A stretch of DNA of 64,000 bases from Candidula unifasciata (GCA_905116865.2 CAJHNH020008437.1:328763-392762); one strand, 5' to 3'; positions 22,591-35,619 are shown, counted from the first letter of the stretch. Notes: generated by a model not told the origin, from the sequence alone. A program made the numbers and translations.

Positions 22591-22595
22591 ATTGG
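22591..22595 (-). promoter_or_regulatory. Possible ancestral CCAAT box of the NUPR-like gene
   Basis: The minus strand reads CAACCAATCGCG just beyond the hAT insertion, next to a forkhead-like GTTTACAAAC. If the hAT element and one TSD copy are removed, the box lies about 151 bp upstream of the ATG, a usual promoter position. Function is inferred only. Confidence 0.35.
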
Positions 22596-22701
22596 TTGAT
22601 ACGGAAAGGTCAAGTATGTTTGTTGTCAACAGTTAACTCTTTTAACTCTTTCAGTGCAAACAGTGCATAGCAAGTTCTCCGAAATTAGATTCGAGATTCT
22701 T

Positions 22702-22965
22702 GTGTGGGTTTCAGGTCCTGATAATGGGGTAAAACCAGAATAGACTTATTGCCTCCCCCCAACAAGCATCTCGTAGGAGTCGATTAATCTGGGGACTTGA
22801 AGTCGGAGTCCTACTGAGTGGCAAGGAACCAACAGTCTGCATACAAAAAAGGTTTGTAAAACGGATGAGCGTGCAACACTCAAGTTCTGAAACCAGTCTA
22901 AAATTTGGAGGTGGACGAAGAACTAGAACTTTAAGCCGAAGTTTACAGCCGGTAAACGTGAAAAA
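22702..22965 (+). mobile_element. SINE-5 copy
   Basis: It carries agaatagacttattgcctcccccc, gtaggagtcgattaa, gaagtcggagtcc, caaggaaccaacagtctgca, caacactcaagttctg and cagccggt. It is collinear with 40027-40313. Confidence 0.75.
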
Positions 22966-23504
22966 GATGAATAAGAAGAGATTCGAGAAGTGTCCTTTGA
23001 AAAATCTGTATCGCTATTTAAAGAAAATTAGCAAGAACAATGTGTGCCTATATGGAAACAGAAACCAAGTCACCGGTTAATAAGAAGTAGTGTGAGTTCA
23101 AACATGTCACCAGATCAAATGATTTGGTCATCTAGTAAGAATGCAGCCAGAGCAATTATCAACGCAGGCGCTACATATGAACATATCTGAAGTAAAACAA
23201 AAGGTTACACTAGGAGAACATGGATTGATGACATTAAAAAGCTTCTACATCGACACGGAATGGCAATAGCCATTGCTGCACACCTAGTAATGGATCGCAA
23301 ACTGTTCCTTCCCGCGTCACTTAGCGGTATAAGTTAAAATTGATGATGATGACATGCGCAATGAATGATTACCAGTGAATGATTACCTTTTTTTTTTTTG
23401 TTTTAAAAAAAAATTGTTATAGGGTTAAAATTGAACGTTTCATATGGCAAACTTACCAGTGTCAAAACACAATAATATATTCTACTGTAGTTAATAACTG
23501 CATA

Positions 23505-23690
23505 TCCTCTACAGAACGTCGCAAACTACCCCGACTTGTTGGTTGCCTGTGGGTTTCCCTGACAGTTTAACGTTCAGCAATTTGTCATCTGGGTTGCACG
23601 GTCGGCGCTCATACAATTGTCGAAACCAACACAAAACAGTTTACTGTCATATCGCCTGCAGCAGTGTGATGGAATTATGAAACTGAGTTC
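23505..23690 (-). mobile_element. SINE-2 copy (diverged)
   Basis: The reverse complement shows the SINE-2 order: head with gcgggcgat-like sequence, gttggtttcgacaattgta, gccgaccgtg, a degenerate ggcaaa block, then the 3' end. Confidence 0.55.
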
Positions 23691-24360
23691 ATAAGATCTA
23701 AGCCACACATTCAGTGGCCTAAATATGTGAGCCACCCCATACCCTCCCACAATTCTTAGGGAGGAAATCTACCCCTCCCCCTTCCCTTTCCCTATAATTT
23801 TTGGGAGGCGGAACCAACACGAGCAGACTCCCACTGCTCTCCTGAAGGATTAGGAGGGGCCAAGCCCCCCCCCCCCCCGAAAAAAGTATGTAAAGATGTT
23901 CTTCTTTTTACTGATGTGTGTGTACATTTAATTTTATTTTTAAGATTATTGTGTTTTTTGCCACTCCCATAAATTATTTTTAGGGTGAAGCCTCTTGAGG
24001 CCACTTCCCCAGAAAATTATAAGGTCGATGGGTGGGGAGGGCTGCCCACTCCAAGAGATTTCTTTATGGTAGCGCCCCTGGTGTTCTAACACATGGTGTA
24101 GTTTTTTCCATACAACGAAGTTCTGCCCCTTTAACTTGACTAAAAATGACGATTGTCTTATTTTGGTTTAGGATTTTAAAAGTGCATGGATTCATTAATA
24201 CGTAGATCTGGTGTTGTGGCAGGTCATCGGCGCAATATCATTCGAGTTGTAACACGAATTCCAAAGGACCAAAAAATCAAGAGCTTGTGTTAGGTAAATT
24301 CTTAATAATACAGGGACCAACATTGTGTTCATGTTAATAGGGTGTTTTTCTTAACGAGGG

Positions 24361-24605
24361 GAGCTGCGTGGTCTTGAGGCACGGTGTCCGCCTCGAGTGC
24401 TAGAGGTTCCGGGTTAAATCCCCGGTGAGGGCTGGGATCTTTTCACATGGACTTGGACTTCTAGTAATTCCCCCTGGTTTCTGGGTGGTGAGATCGGGCG
24501 CCTTGTGCATTGTTGCACACTTAAAAAATCCCTTGGCAGATGGAAATCGAAAAGAGTAGCCTAACGTCGCTGCCCCGGCAAAATTTAGAGTTTAAAATCT
24601 ACTCA
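24361..24605 (+). mobile_element. SINE-4 (tRNA-derived), single copy here
   Basis: The tRNA-like head gagctgcgtggtcttgaggc (box A region) is followed by ggttccgggttaaatcc (box B region). Then comes a conserved-looking body with gtgcattgttgcacactt and cgtcgctgccccggc. The tail is not clear. Confidence 0.65.
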
Positions 24606-25192
24606 AAGTATTTCACGATCCTCGCCGGTGCTACAGAGCTTGTGCACTGTGCTGAGCTTTATCGGACTCAGGCTTAAGTTAGAAGAACAACGGAGCACTT
24701 ATGGGTTACTACCCGTGTGCCATGATGTTGATCCGCTGTTCAAACATCAAAACCTCAAACCTCTTAACGAGATGGTGTTAACGCTGTTTAACTGCACTTA
24801 TTTGTCATTCGGCAAGTCAGTGTTGTTGTTCAATTTCTACTACTACTCCGCCCTCCTTACTCGCACGTTTTGTCAAGTCTGTCAATGGTGTATGTTGTAT
24901 ACTACGTACGCACATAAGCTCACCCTCAGTGCTGCATTGGCACAAGAAAAAAATTGTGTTATTGTGCTATTTAATACTACGAAACACTCACTGTACGACT
25001 GCATTGAACGTGGTCGAACTTTTGATTGTCTTTTTTTCCCCCCCTTCCTAGAACCAGGGCTGCCAATGCTTGGGTTCCCCCCCCCCCCCCCCAGATTTGA
25101 CCCCTCGGGGAAATCAGTTTTTTTTTAAAATATATCCTTATATAAAGTGGTAAATGTTTCGTTTCGTAACTATAAATTTTTTACATTTTCAC

Positions 25193-25228
25193 CGCGGCCA
25201 GCTCCAGATTTATATGCAGCCGGACGTG
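25193..25228. mobile_element. Ultra-short TIR element, family U, 36 bp, 8-bp TSD
   Basis: Sequence cgcggccagctccagattta and 16 more bases ending cggacgtg. It is flanked by attttcac at 25185-25192 and 25229-25236. Related to 10152-10211 and 46004-46048. Confidence 0.65.
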
Positions 25229-25677
25229 ATTTTCACAAATCTAGGTTTTTTATTTTGTTTTTTGTTCTTTGTCTATGTATTGCTTGGGTTTTTGTTTAGC
25301 GAAGCTGGGTTTTTCAAAAAAAAAAATCCCATTGACAGCCCTGCCTAGAACCGAACGGAATGTACGAGTGCTGCAAGACAAGACTAGCACATTCTACGTG
25401 CTGATACAAGAAAACTGTGAACCTGTGTTATTTTGTTCCGTTACTCTGCGAATGCTACAAGATAAAAGTACACATTCTGCGTGTCGACCTTGGCCTTCCA
25501 CCAAACAGACAAACAGTGGAAATCTTCCATCCGATAAATTAAAACAACAGCTGGCTGCCTATCCCCTGGTGTTCGTAAGGTCATGCTTTTAGAAAGTTAA
25601 TTCCCTCGCATACTTTATGTGACAACGACGTTTTACTGTTTAACAATGTGTTTGAAATGTGAAAAATATGTGCAGAT

Positions 25678-25885
25678 GCCCGGCTCGTTATCGTAGTTGG
25701 TTAAACCAGATTGCGCGGTGAAAGGGTGACGAACTCCTTGTAATCTAGGTTCACGGGGGTAGGCAGAAAAGCCACATTTCTCCCAGATTTACGGTATTTA
25801 TCATGGAATTCAAGGCCGAAAGGTTGCGATATCCACAATACCGAGCCTAAGGGTTAACAACTCATGGCTTCTGGATACTAAAAAA
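25678..25885 (+). mobile_element. SINE-3 copy
   Basis: The head cggctcgttatcgtagttgg with ttaaacc, and box B-like aggttcacggg. The body is collinear with 10978-11190, and it has an A-rich 3' tail. A flanking direct repeat agatgcc is seen on both sides. Confidence 0.8.
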
Positions 25886-26144
25886 ATATAGATGCCTTAA
25901 AAGATAATTTCAGTTTGTCCTAGGAATGCTAGAAAAAAATATAAAACCGAACAGCAAGTTTTACAATATAACAAACACAAACAAAACGTAAACGTTGCGG
26001 CTATGGAGCCTTCATCAGCACATAGAAACAATACCACACAAATACACAAAATCACTTGGCTTAGTATTTTGAAGCAGCCAGGTCGATGTCTTATCAATTT
26101 CCACATACATTAGTAACACTCCACTCATGCTCACACTCATTTCA

Positions 26145-26290
26145 CTGATAATTTGTATAGACCAATCAGCACTGAATGACTTGATCAGTAGGAGCACAGT
26201 CACGGAGGTGGGTATTCTTGGGGTAGTATGGTAGGGGTAGGTTCAGATCCCCTTCCACATTTTTATGGAGGGGAGCTCAAGGTGTTTAGT
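26145..26290 (-). mobile_element. SINE-1 fragment
   Basis: Core tatagaccaatcagcactgaatgacttgatcag. The remainder is diverged. Confidence 0.45.
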
Positions 26291-26404
26291 CTTGTTTAAG
26301 TGTTTATAATTAATAATAATCATAATAATGCCAGAATGGCTAATAAATATTATATTTGTGAAGTAAATGCCAGTTTGCATGCCAGTTGTACATGGGAAAT
26401 ATGA

Positions 26405-26600
26405 GGTTGAAGTAATATTTTAATATACCAGTAGATCTATGGGTGATGCAGTCAACATTATGCCAGCCGTCTTTACTTCCTGTGACTTTACCTGGGCCTT
26501 TGGAATATTACATGTTAGGGACGTTTACCTATTTAAAGCTGGGTCGACCTGGCAGCCAAGGTTGGGCACATGACAGATATATTGTAACCTGGGAGTAGAA
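26405..26600 (-). mobile_element. SINE-1 fragment
   Basis: It contains gtgatgcagtcaacattatgccagccgtctttacttcc and aaagctgggtcgacctggcagccaaggt. The head is missing. Confidence 0.6.
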
Positions 26601-26984
26601 GTCAATATTTTTTTTTTTTTGGCTAAAAGAGGTTTAAACAAATGACTTCTACTGGGTCAGCATGTGAGCGAACTGACAGTCTTACTGGATCTTAATAAAC
26701 AAAAACAAAACAACAACAAATTAAGCAACACCAACAACTTCATCTGTGGGTAAACATTTTGAAGTTTTTTTTAATAACTATTCCTCATAAAATTATATAA
26801 ATTTTGCAGAGTTGCTACTAATGCATAATTCTTTCTGTCCCAAGCACTTCTTACATAACGTAACAAATATATACTCTGAGAACTCGATGAACATTTTATT
26901 TCCCATTTATAATCCTGAGGGTTGAACAGAATGTTTAAGTGAAAATTACTACTATTACCACTACATTGATTTTCTTTGTTGTTA

Positions 26985-27050
26985 TTGATTTTCTTCTTCA
27001 TCATTCTGAGCCCTTGAGGTTCTTTGCTGCAGATTTTACCCACCCCCATC
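26985..27050 (-). mobile_element. LINE 3' end with GAA tail
   Basis: The minus strand ctgcagcaaagaacctcaag, then ggctcagaatgatgaagaag, matches the LINE end at 62105-62160 (ctgcagcaatgaacctcaag). Confidence 0.6.
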
Positions 27051-28069
27051 CATCTCTGTGACAGGCCTTCTATTTCCAGTTGGTGACTTCAAGTGTTTGT
27101 GTATATTATTTCTCCAGAGTGTTCTTGGTAGGCCTTGTGGTCTACTTAACAATTTTGTATTTGCTTCTCACTCTCTATTCTCTACCTGTTCACATCTTGG
27201 ATGTGTCAACAGATTTATCATAGGTTTGTTGTTAAAAGTTTTTAAATAAGACTTCCTTTATTTTTTCAGTTGTACTCTAGGTTTCAGAACAATATAGGAC
27301 AATTGCTCTTATCAGTGTTCCATACTTTATCATAATTCCATCTCATATAAAATTATCTTCTTGCTCTTTTCTTTAATCTTCCTTCTAGTATAGGCCGTCA
27401 ACCAGCTCTTTCCAAAGTGTGCTTTCTTTGAGATCTGTCCAGTTCACTTCTTCTTTTGTCCTACTTCTTATGTGTAAAGCATCGCAGAGACGTTACATGT
27501 AGTTTCCTTTCTTTTGCTGTTTGTGTAGCTTGTGATAATTTTATATTGCATTTCTGTTGTGTCTATTTTACTCCCTCTATGTATTCTTTCTTGGTCAGCC
27601 TCTTGCCTTGTAGCCTGCTGTTCTCATGTAGAATGCTCTAGCTGGTGGCTGATTTTCTTCTGTTCTGACCAAATGACCACGTCATTTGATTTCTTTAATG
27701 TTCTTTATGTGAAATCATTTATTACCAGTACTGTCTACCATTGTTCTTAGTTCTTCATTGATGACTGTCTCTTCTCATTTTTCACATTGTTTACCTACTG
27801 TTATTATTACTTTACCATAAATATATCTTACAATATTATCTTTTTGCTTTTCCCTTTAGTCTCCATTCAAGTATAAGCCAACAACTGACTCTTTCTGATG
27901 TGTCCTTTTTTGACATCTGTGCTGCTCACTCCAATGCCTAAATTATTGATACATACCTTTAGGTTTTTTAATTTCAAAACTCCCTTTATATTTTTTCCTA
28001 ATGATTTCCAGAGAATGGACATTATAGTTATGTTATTATCATGTGTTTTTAGTGTATATCCTATCTTTT

Positions 28070-28435
<366 letters not shown>

Positions 28436-28439
28436 GATG

Positions 28440-31400
28440 CTTTAGGTCTCTACTTTCCTGCTTCAAATGACGATACTTAAATTATTTATTTAACTCGTTC
28501 ATTCGAGTTACTACTTACTTTGCTTTCTTTCAAACCATGAGGATGACTTTATTTTACATATATCTATATATATAGTTTAGATTAAGAGCTACTTCGGACA
28601 GAAAGAATTCATGCAGCTGTGTTTTTTGCCTGTGTGTGCATGTTAAGATGTGCAAAACTTTAAAAAAATATACACATATTTGACTTCAGTGTGAAATCAT
28701 AAAACAATATTTCATGTGGTTTGAATTTTATGAAGCTTTCCATTAGAAGCCTTGATACTAAAATTGAATATTCAAACATTACACATAAGACATTTCATTA
28801 GTATTTAAATAACAGCACACAGGAATTTAAATTTATTTCCAATAATTTATCACAATGTGATTTGTATAGACACCAGGTATTACATTTAAGTACACAAACA
28901 AAACCTCATCACCAAAATTGAATACTTTAACATAAACACACACATATCAGCCTCTTATTGTGTCTTATTGTGAAGAGTTCTACATGTCAAAGAGCAGATT
29001 GATTGTGAGTTGTATAGTTACACATTACTAAGCACAAACTAAACAAGTATTGTCACTGAAATTCAATTACTTCAGTGATAAATCCAAAAGTGTTTGTTTT
29101 TAGAATTTTACTGTATTTTTATTATTTGATTACCTTTTATGTGAACAATTATAAAAATATATACACAGTTTAGGTATGGTGGATACATTTATTATTAGTT
29201 TAATTAACTCAATAAATCCTATACAGCATGTGGTGTCGTATAATTGTCTCCTCCATCTATAAAGCAATGGCAAACTACTGGACGTATTTGCCTAGAAAAT
29301 CCACACTACAGCCAGGAGCTGTTGAGGTTGGTTCTGCAACATCCTGTAAAGGATACGCAACTAACCTCCATCTATTGCAAAACATCACCTAGTGTATTCT
29401 CCTTCTTGTTGAATTAGATAACAGCACATTAATAAAACCTGGCTCCCCCACTTTCTCTGTGTATTTAGCATCTTTAAAAGTAACACTCTGGATTTTTCCT
29501 AATGATTATTTTCTTCTTTGGATATTTTCTACTGCTGGTTATGCTTCTTGTTTGTCTATTTGTCTGGACCATGGACAAATAATACTGTTGCAGGTGATTC
29601 AGAATATATGCATTATACATTGTGGGTAATGATTTTGAAAACTGCATTAAGGCTCAAGACCTGCAGGATACGTGCCATCTGCTTGGGCTAACGGCTGTTA
29701 TTTCCCAGTCTAGAAAAGAATTCTTCAAACATGCACTAGCAGTGATACAAATGTTGTATTGAAAACAAACTATATAGGTTACAGACTGTTATTGAATTCC
29801 GTGGTACTGTTCATAAGCGAAGTGGTTTATAGTAAAGTATTTCTTTTTCTTCTTCTTCTTCTTCTTCTTCTTCACTTCCTCTTTTGCTTATTAGTGTTTG
29901 AAGGAGATAGAAAGTTATACTTCTTGCTCTTATGGCTGCCTCAACCATGTATAGACACATCGTGCTGCTGTAGAGTTTCTCTGATGCTATCTTTTCATAT
30001 GTTTTTTTTTTTTATGTCTTGTGTTTTACATCCCTCTCCTCTTTTGGTGCATGCCTTGTATGTGGGCTGATTTGCTGTCTTTGTGTGTAATTTAGAAAGT
30101 CTCTTTTGTTGTTGTTTTCAAGTCCATTCTCCAGCCCTTTGTGTTTCACAGCCATTGTATCTTCAGTGTTTCGTATCCACTTCTCAGAGGTTTGCCTTTG
30201 AGTCATTTTCCGGAAACTCTATCCCTTATCACCATTGTCTCCACACCAATATGATGTTAAACAAGACCAAAATACTTTAACTTTCAGGACAGGATGCTGT
30301 TTATGAGCCAGTTCTTCTCGACACTCGGATCATGTAGGATGTCCGTGTTGCAGATAACTACATAACAAATTAATGAAAATCTCAAGCAATTATGTTAGCA
30401 TGTACTGTGTTTAGAAATAAATGAATGGTCTGAAAACTTCAATGTTTTAAAATTCACAAGACAAAGGTTATCACATGTACAATTACAATTATATAGTTAC
30501 ATAGTTATATATTACAATATAGTTGTTTTTTTATTCACAGACAGAACCAGAGTGTACAAGGATATTTGCATAGATATTTTACAGCACAAAAATATGTAAT
30601 CAGCTATGCATTTTTCTGATTTGCCTGACTACAACTCATCAAAACTGCTCTTTAAAAAAAATCCCCCCCCCCCCCCCCCCCCCCCCGCAAGGTCTAATAA
30701 ACAGGCAGATTATCATGTTAAATAGTACCAATGAATGTTCTAGAATCTTCTAATGGCAACTTTAACCAAAAATGGGAAAAGATCTTGTCTTTAAAAAAAA
30801 AAATTCATATTTTGAAATCTATTACGTCTGCATTGTGTTTTACAATAACTGTGAGGACCAGCACTTTCGTAACTTGTATTACACAAATTTATTTTAATAT
30901 TTTATCCCAACAAAAATACAAATGCACATACATATACATTAATAAAATACATGGTTGGTGTCCTTCTTTGTTCACATATTTTCTGTATTTTCTGTCCTCA
31001 GACCATTATATTATATTCTGATTTATTTTAAAAAAAAAGAGAAAAAAATAGGAAAAAAAAAAAGAAAGAAAAAAAGCAGGCAAACAAACTCCCCAGTACC
31101 AGATCTGTGTTCAGTCAATGCTGCAGTTGTTGGAAGACATTATGCATCAATAATTACAATTGCCTGTTTGTACTTTTGTACATGTTTGGTTGAGCTAAAC
31201 CAGATTTTGAACTCTGACAATGACTGCTCTTGAGTTGGGGGTTCTTGACTACGAGTTGACATTAAGGATCTCATTGCTGGTTTTGTAAATGTTATTTACT
31301 CCTGATATTAGGATAATATGCATGCATGTTTACCTTATACAGCATTAGATGTAGAAAATCTAGGTTTTTGTTGTTGTTGTTGGTTTTCACTGGTACTTAG

Positions 31401-31950
31401 TACCAGCATCATTTTTAGGCATCATTTTTTGTCCAGCTTTGCTGTAATGGGCATTCTGTGGTGAGTTCTGGCAACTTATTTCTAGGGACAAAACTCTATC
31501 ATTAACAATGGAGTGGTCTGTAAAGATATGGCTAGCATCATATGCCCAGTCTCTTATGGTACGAAAGGGCCCTTTATAATTTTATTTTACCAGACAAAGG
31601 GAAAAAAGCTATACTAAAAATTATGTTATTATTTTGACCCTGCCTATGTGGAGCATTGAAGTTTTCCAGTCATATTGTGCCAGTTTTGTTACCTTCCAGC
31701 CTAATGTTTCAGTGCTGCCTGGGGGTGGGAAGGGGAGGGTTAACAGATACTCTGTTTTCCCTGGATTTCTTAATTCTTCCCACTTAAATTGTGTTCCTGT
31801 GGGGTAAGTTTAATATGTTGTTTTATTTATATTCTATTAGCAATGAAAAATATTCTTATACATAGACAGTAATTCTTTACTGCATTTTTTTTTAAATTTT
31901 ACAAAATGTGGCAACCATAGAGAAGTGTCTTGCTGGGACAAGGTGCAAAC
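28440..31950. other. AT-rich, repeat-poor stretch
   Basis: No exon or long frame is supported. It holds a SINE-2 3' fragment (29265-29370), a TTC array (29841-29873), a T run (30002-30013) and a C24 tract (30663-30686). It could be intronic or untranslated. Confidence 0.4.
29265..29370 (+). mobile_element. SINE-2 3' fragment
   Basis: It reads gcaatggcaaactactggac..ttgcctagaaaatccacact, then ccagga...gttctgcaac.tcctgtaaaggatacgcaac. Confidence 0.75.
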
Positions 31951-32009
31951 TTGTGTGCGTGCCGTTTTTCCCCTTCTGCTACCTGAAGGTTTAATGTTAA
32001 TTAAGAATC

Positions 32010-32720
32010 AACATCACGCACTCGGGACATTCCCATAGGCGCTCCATCCCCATCTTCAGTATCAAGTACAGAGTTTCAATTCTTATGGTACAAAAGCAGT
32101 CTGATTGTATATCCATCTCACCTGTCTGCTGAGTGCTGATCGTTGATCAGATCCGCTGGTTACTCCTTGCAGTATCATAGTATCATTCTCCTTAGATCAT
32201 GATGCTCCATCTGTACTTCTGCTGTATTCACTCGCCCCCAAAGGGTCCTTACAACATCTAGCTTGTCGTGCATTAATTCACCACCAAGTTGAACCAGCCA
32301 GTCTATCTGCCCATTCATTTCCGAATACACCAGCTTGTCCTGGAGAAACAATCCAAAGGACGCTTACTACCCAGGACCTCTGAAGTGATGCTTGCCACTC
32401 TTCACGGAGCATACTGGTCTCCACCTTTCTCAACCTGCTCTATGAGTCGGTTACAATTATGACATATGTTTTCAGCTAATTCTCAAACCAGCGAAAAGCT
32501 GCAGTGACTACCTCCTTTCTCAAACTAGATGTTGTGGTGTCATACGCCAGACTTTGTTGCACTAAGTGACGTCCATTCGCGTTTGCTAAGAACTCACAAG
32601 AGCTTTGTCTGCCTCTCAATTCAGAGTCACATGTATAGACTATCACTTCACAAACCTGAAGGTTTGACACCCTGAGATTATAAATTCTCAATCCAGATGT
32701 CAAACCAACTGATCAATCTC
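32010..32720 (-). pseudogene. LINE RNase H domain relic, copy 1
   Basis: The minus strand reads VIVYTCDSELRGRQSS, AYDTTTSSLRKEVVTAAFRW and, near 32030-32080, LKMGME.LWECPEC. It is collinear with the relics at 62490-62960 and 63195-64000. The TDGS block is altered and there are frameshifts and stops. Confidence 0.65.
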
Positions 32721-32762
32721 AGATACTGTGTTCAACCCTAAAATAAATTATAATATGGGCAT

Positions 32763-33060
32763 TTGTCAGTCAAGATAAGAAAGACAATTCTCAAAAGCTA
32801 TATAAATCCTATATTGATATACAGAAGTGAATCAAGGACAGTTAGTCAAAAAATGAAAACTTATTTGGAAGCTGTGGAGATGTGGTTTTATAGACGAATG
32901 ATGAGAATACCCGGACAGATAACAAGATTAATGAAGACGTCTTAAAAGAAATGGAATCACGAAGAGAACTGATTGCCCACATCAGAAAGAGACAATCTAT
33001 ATTCTTTGGTCATGTGGTGAGAAGGAGAAAACTGGACAGTTTGACATAATGGCATGGAGG
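32763..33060 (+). mobile_element. LINE ORF2 C-terminal relic
   Basis: It reads KIRKTILKSYINPILIYRSES then EAVEMWFYRRMMRIP, followed after a frameshift by RRELIAHIRKRQSIFFGHVV. This block order (RT thumb, EMWxxRRxxxIxW, FGHxxR) is typical of LINE ORF2. Confidence 0.8.
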
Positions 33061-33134
33061 GTAATCTGTGTCAGAGTTGACTGAAAATACACAAGACAGA
33101 AGGTCACCAATGTCACAGGACATAGACTTGAAGA

Positions 33135-33330
33135 GGAACCAGGACCGCACAACAAGGAATAAACACCGGGTGACACAAAGTGCCACCATTCAGAGGAGAA
33201 TCAACCAGGTGCAAGTCTCAGAAACCCTAATCAACCTGTAGGTTATATTAAGAGCCACCGACAAAGGGATGGGGCTTTATAGTAACCACAAATTACATTC
33301 CAAATTGGGACGTGATGACAGTATATATTT
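33135..33330 (-). repeat. TAC-tailed short repeat (family Y), diverged
   Basis: It shares accaggac.gcaca, cgggtgacacaaagtgccacca and the ttatattaagagcc block with 33338-33570 and 35831-36068. Confidence 0.5.
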
Positions 33331-33337
33331 GACTGGA

Positions 33338-33570
33338 TCGCTTTAGTAGTAGTAGTAGAAAATTGTACCCCACCAGGACATCACACATAGCGATAAACAG
33401 CTGTTGACACAAAGTGCCACAATGTGGATGAGGATCACCCTGGAGAGATCCCAGAAACCGCGTTCAGCCATTAGACCATATTTTTTTGTCGGGCTATATT
33501 GCGGCCCCTGGCAAGATCCAGGGTAGGGCTTCAAAATAGAGAAAAATTGCATCTCACAAGGAGATGACAG
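33338..33570 (-). repeat. TAC-tailed short repeat (family Y)
   Basis: It begins on the plus strand with (tag)n, then accccaccaggacatcaca, gacacaaagtgccac.atgtgga, ccgcgttcagccattag, and ends caaggagatgac. In its own orientation it ends in a (CTA)n tail. Confidence 0.75.
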
Positions 33571-33689
33571 ATTGTTATTAGTGAAATAGATGATGAGTTA
33601 ACTCATGAAATAAACAATAGTAATGGGATTGCTTCCCTTTGCTTATACATTCATTAAGCTTCCAAATGTGTTTTGGATTCTAATAAAAC

Positions 33690-33875
33690 GGTGCTTTTCA
33701 GCTAAGTTTAAACTTGGGCCAAAATGTTGAACGTCGGGATTGTCGCGGGCCTGAGGTCAGAGTCCCATCATAGAAACATCACTAGTACCTTACTGTTAGC
33801 AATGATCTGTGGGTCACTTTTGTGGTATCTGTGAGCCCAGTTTGCCCTGTGGGTCACCATCTGAAAAGCCTGTCA
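33690..33875. repeat. Dispersed TIR-like repeat (family Z)
   Basis: gcttttcagctaagtt...ctgtgggtcacttttg...atctgaaaagcctg. Its left part is similar to 58220-58385 and to 42200-42400 / 50690-50850. The ends are inverted (ggcttttca). No TSD found. Confidence 0.45.
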
Positions 33876-34925
33876 TATAATCTAACACAGAATGATATAC
33901 TGTCCCATGATCTTTACATTTGGATCATCTGTCTAGTCTTCTTGGATAAGATGAAAAACTTGTTGAACCTTGTACATTTTGCATACATTAAAAATGCCTC
34001 AACAGTTAGACATGAAAGAAAAGTAAAGTGAATAAACTTCTCCCCCGGAAAATTGTCAGATTAGAAAAACATACCCCCACAAACAAACACAAAAGACAAA
34101 AACAGAAAATAGATGGTATATGTGATACTGGTAAACATATAACAGTGTCTCTTCTTCTTCTTCTTCTTCTTCTTCTTCTTCTTCTTCTTCTTCTTTCTTC
34201 TTCTTTTCTTCTTCTTCTTCATCTTCTTCTTCTTCTTTCTTCTTCTTCTTCTTCTTCTCCTTCTCCTGCTCCTCAGAGTTCAGTGTTTGTGAACTCTGGT
34301 AGAACTTTCTGGCTGTTCGCCCACTTCTGGACTTTAGTCTTGATCTAGGATTTAAACTGCTTGTGATTGTTTGCAATTTATCCCCTTTAAAATTTCAGTC
34401 CACAAGGATGAGGATCCTACTTATTCAGATCCCATCAAATCCCGTTTAACCATTAAGTTATACTGGAGGCCCCAACAGTTACAAAATAACCTGAAGTCTA
34501 CACCAGACAGGGATTGAGTCTAATTATTTTATGCGCACATTCATATTATAACATAGGATGATATTCTCTGATGTGATCTTTGGTAGTGGATCATATGCCT
34601 AGTATACTTGGATAAGATTAAAAAAAAAATTGTAGAACCATGTACATGATGCATACGTTAAAAATGTCCCAACAGTTAGAAATTGGAAGAAGAAAGAAGA
34701 AAAAGGCAGACTTATAAGCTTCTGTTCAAGACAACAGTTTCAAATTAGAAAAGATCCCCACCCAACCCCCCCCCCCCCCCCCTCCCCGCCTCCCAAAAGT
34801 TCACTGAATAAACTTCTCTCCAGGAAAATTGTTAGATTAGAAAAAAAATAACCAGCCCACAACTAAACACAAAAGACATTAAAAAAGAAAATTGATAGTA
34901 TATGTGATTATGGTGCACACATAAT
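33870..34925 (+). repeat. Local direct duplication
   Basis: 33935-34140 and 34590-34925 share ttggataagat.aaaaa, catgatgcatacgttaaaaatg-like sequence, caacagttaga, and ttagattagaaaa...ccacaa..aaacacaaaagaca. The copies are interrupted by a TTC array and a SINE-5 fragment. Confidence 0.65.
34149..34345 (-). mobile_element. SINE-5 fragment with expanded GAA tail
   Basis: The plus strand shows a TTC array of about 110 bp (34149-34262). It is followed by gtgaactctggtagaacttt, ctggctgttcgcccacttct and ggact, which is the reverse complement of the SINE-5 3' end (compare 40245-40300). The array therefore sits exactly where the SINE tail should be. Confidence 0.65.
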
Positions 34926-35354
34926 GGGGTTATTTCCAAGCTACAGGGTGTGTGCTCTGCGCCGAGTTTCTCATTACATGATGAATGGGAGGAGATGGGA
35001 GCACTTAACCCTTCCCCGCAAGCAATATTAGAGAGAAAAAAATGGGTCACACAGCCGCTGGAGTTCCCAGAAAACAAAAACTTGTAGAAAAAGATGGGTC
35101 ACTAACAAATTTTTATGTGCAGGTGCAATCAGAACCAGTAGCACTGACGTACACAATTCAAGAACAAGTCATTGCAGAAATGCAGGTAGATTGTCACATA
35201 GGGGGACTGTGCACAAGGAGAAGTAACTAGATTTAGGCTTCTCGGAGTGACGTGGTTAAGGTAAAATTAAAATTATCCTTTATGAACTTAACCAAATCAA
35301 GCTCATCCGAAACTAGTTAATAAAAGTTACGTAAAGTATATTTTAAAAAAAGGT

Positions 35355-35612
35355 CAAGGACCCGTTCCTGGCCTTCAGGCGTATTGAAAATATGGTGCTA
35401 GACCTACATTTTACAGACCAATGAGCACTTGGTGGGCGATGTATCACACTAGCAGCCTTTACTTTCCAGGATTGTATCTGGTACCCACTAAAAGCTGGGA
35501 CGACTTGGAAGCCAAGGTCATTTTTGAAAATAGTCCGGCTCCACCAGAACCCAAACCCCAGACCTTCTGATCCGCAGGCGAGCGTCTAGCTATGTCCTTG
35601 CGGCTCCCCTGA
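35355..35612 (-). mobile_element. SINE-1, near full length
   Basis: It has the full body plus the tRNA-like head. In element orientation gctagacgctcgcctgcgga is followed by tcagaaggtctggggtttggg. This is box A/box B spacing as in a tRNA. Confidence 0.8.
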
Positions 35613-35619
35613 GTAAAAG

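Noticed and set aside
24628..25128. 166-codon open frame on the plus strand
   Set aside because: No domain, odd composition, runs into a C tract and poly-T; nothing supports coding.
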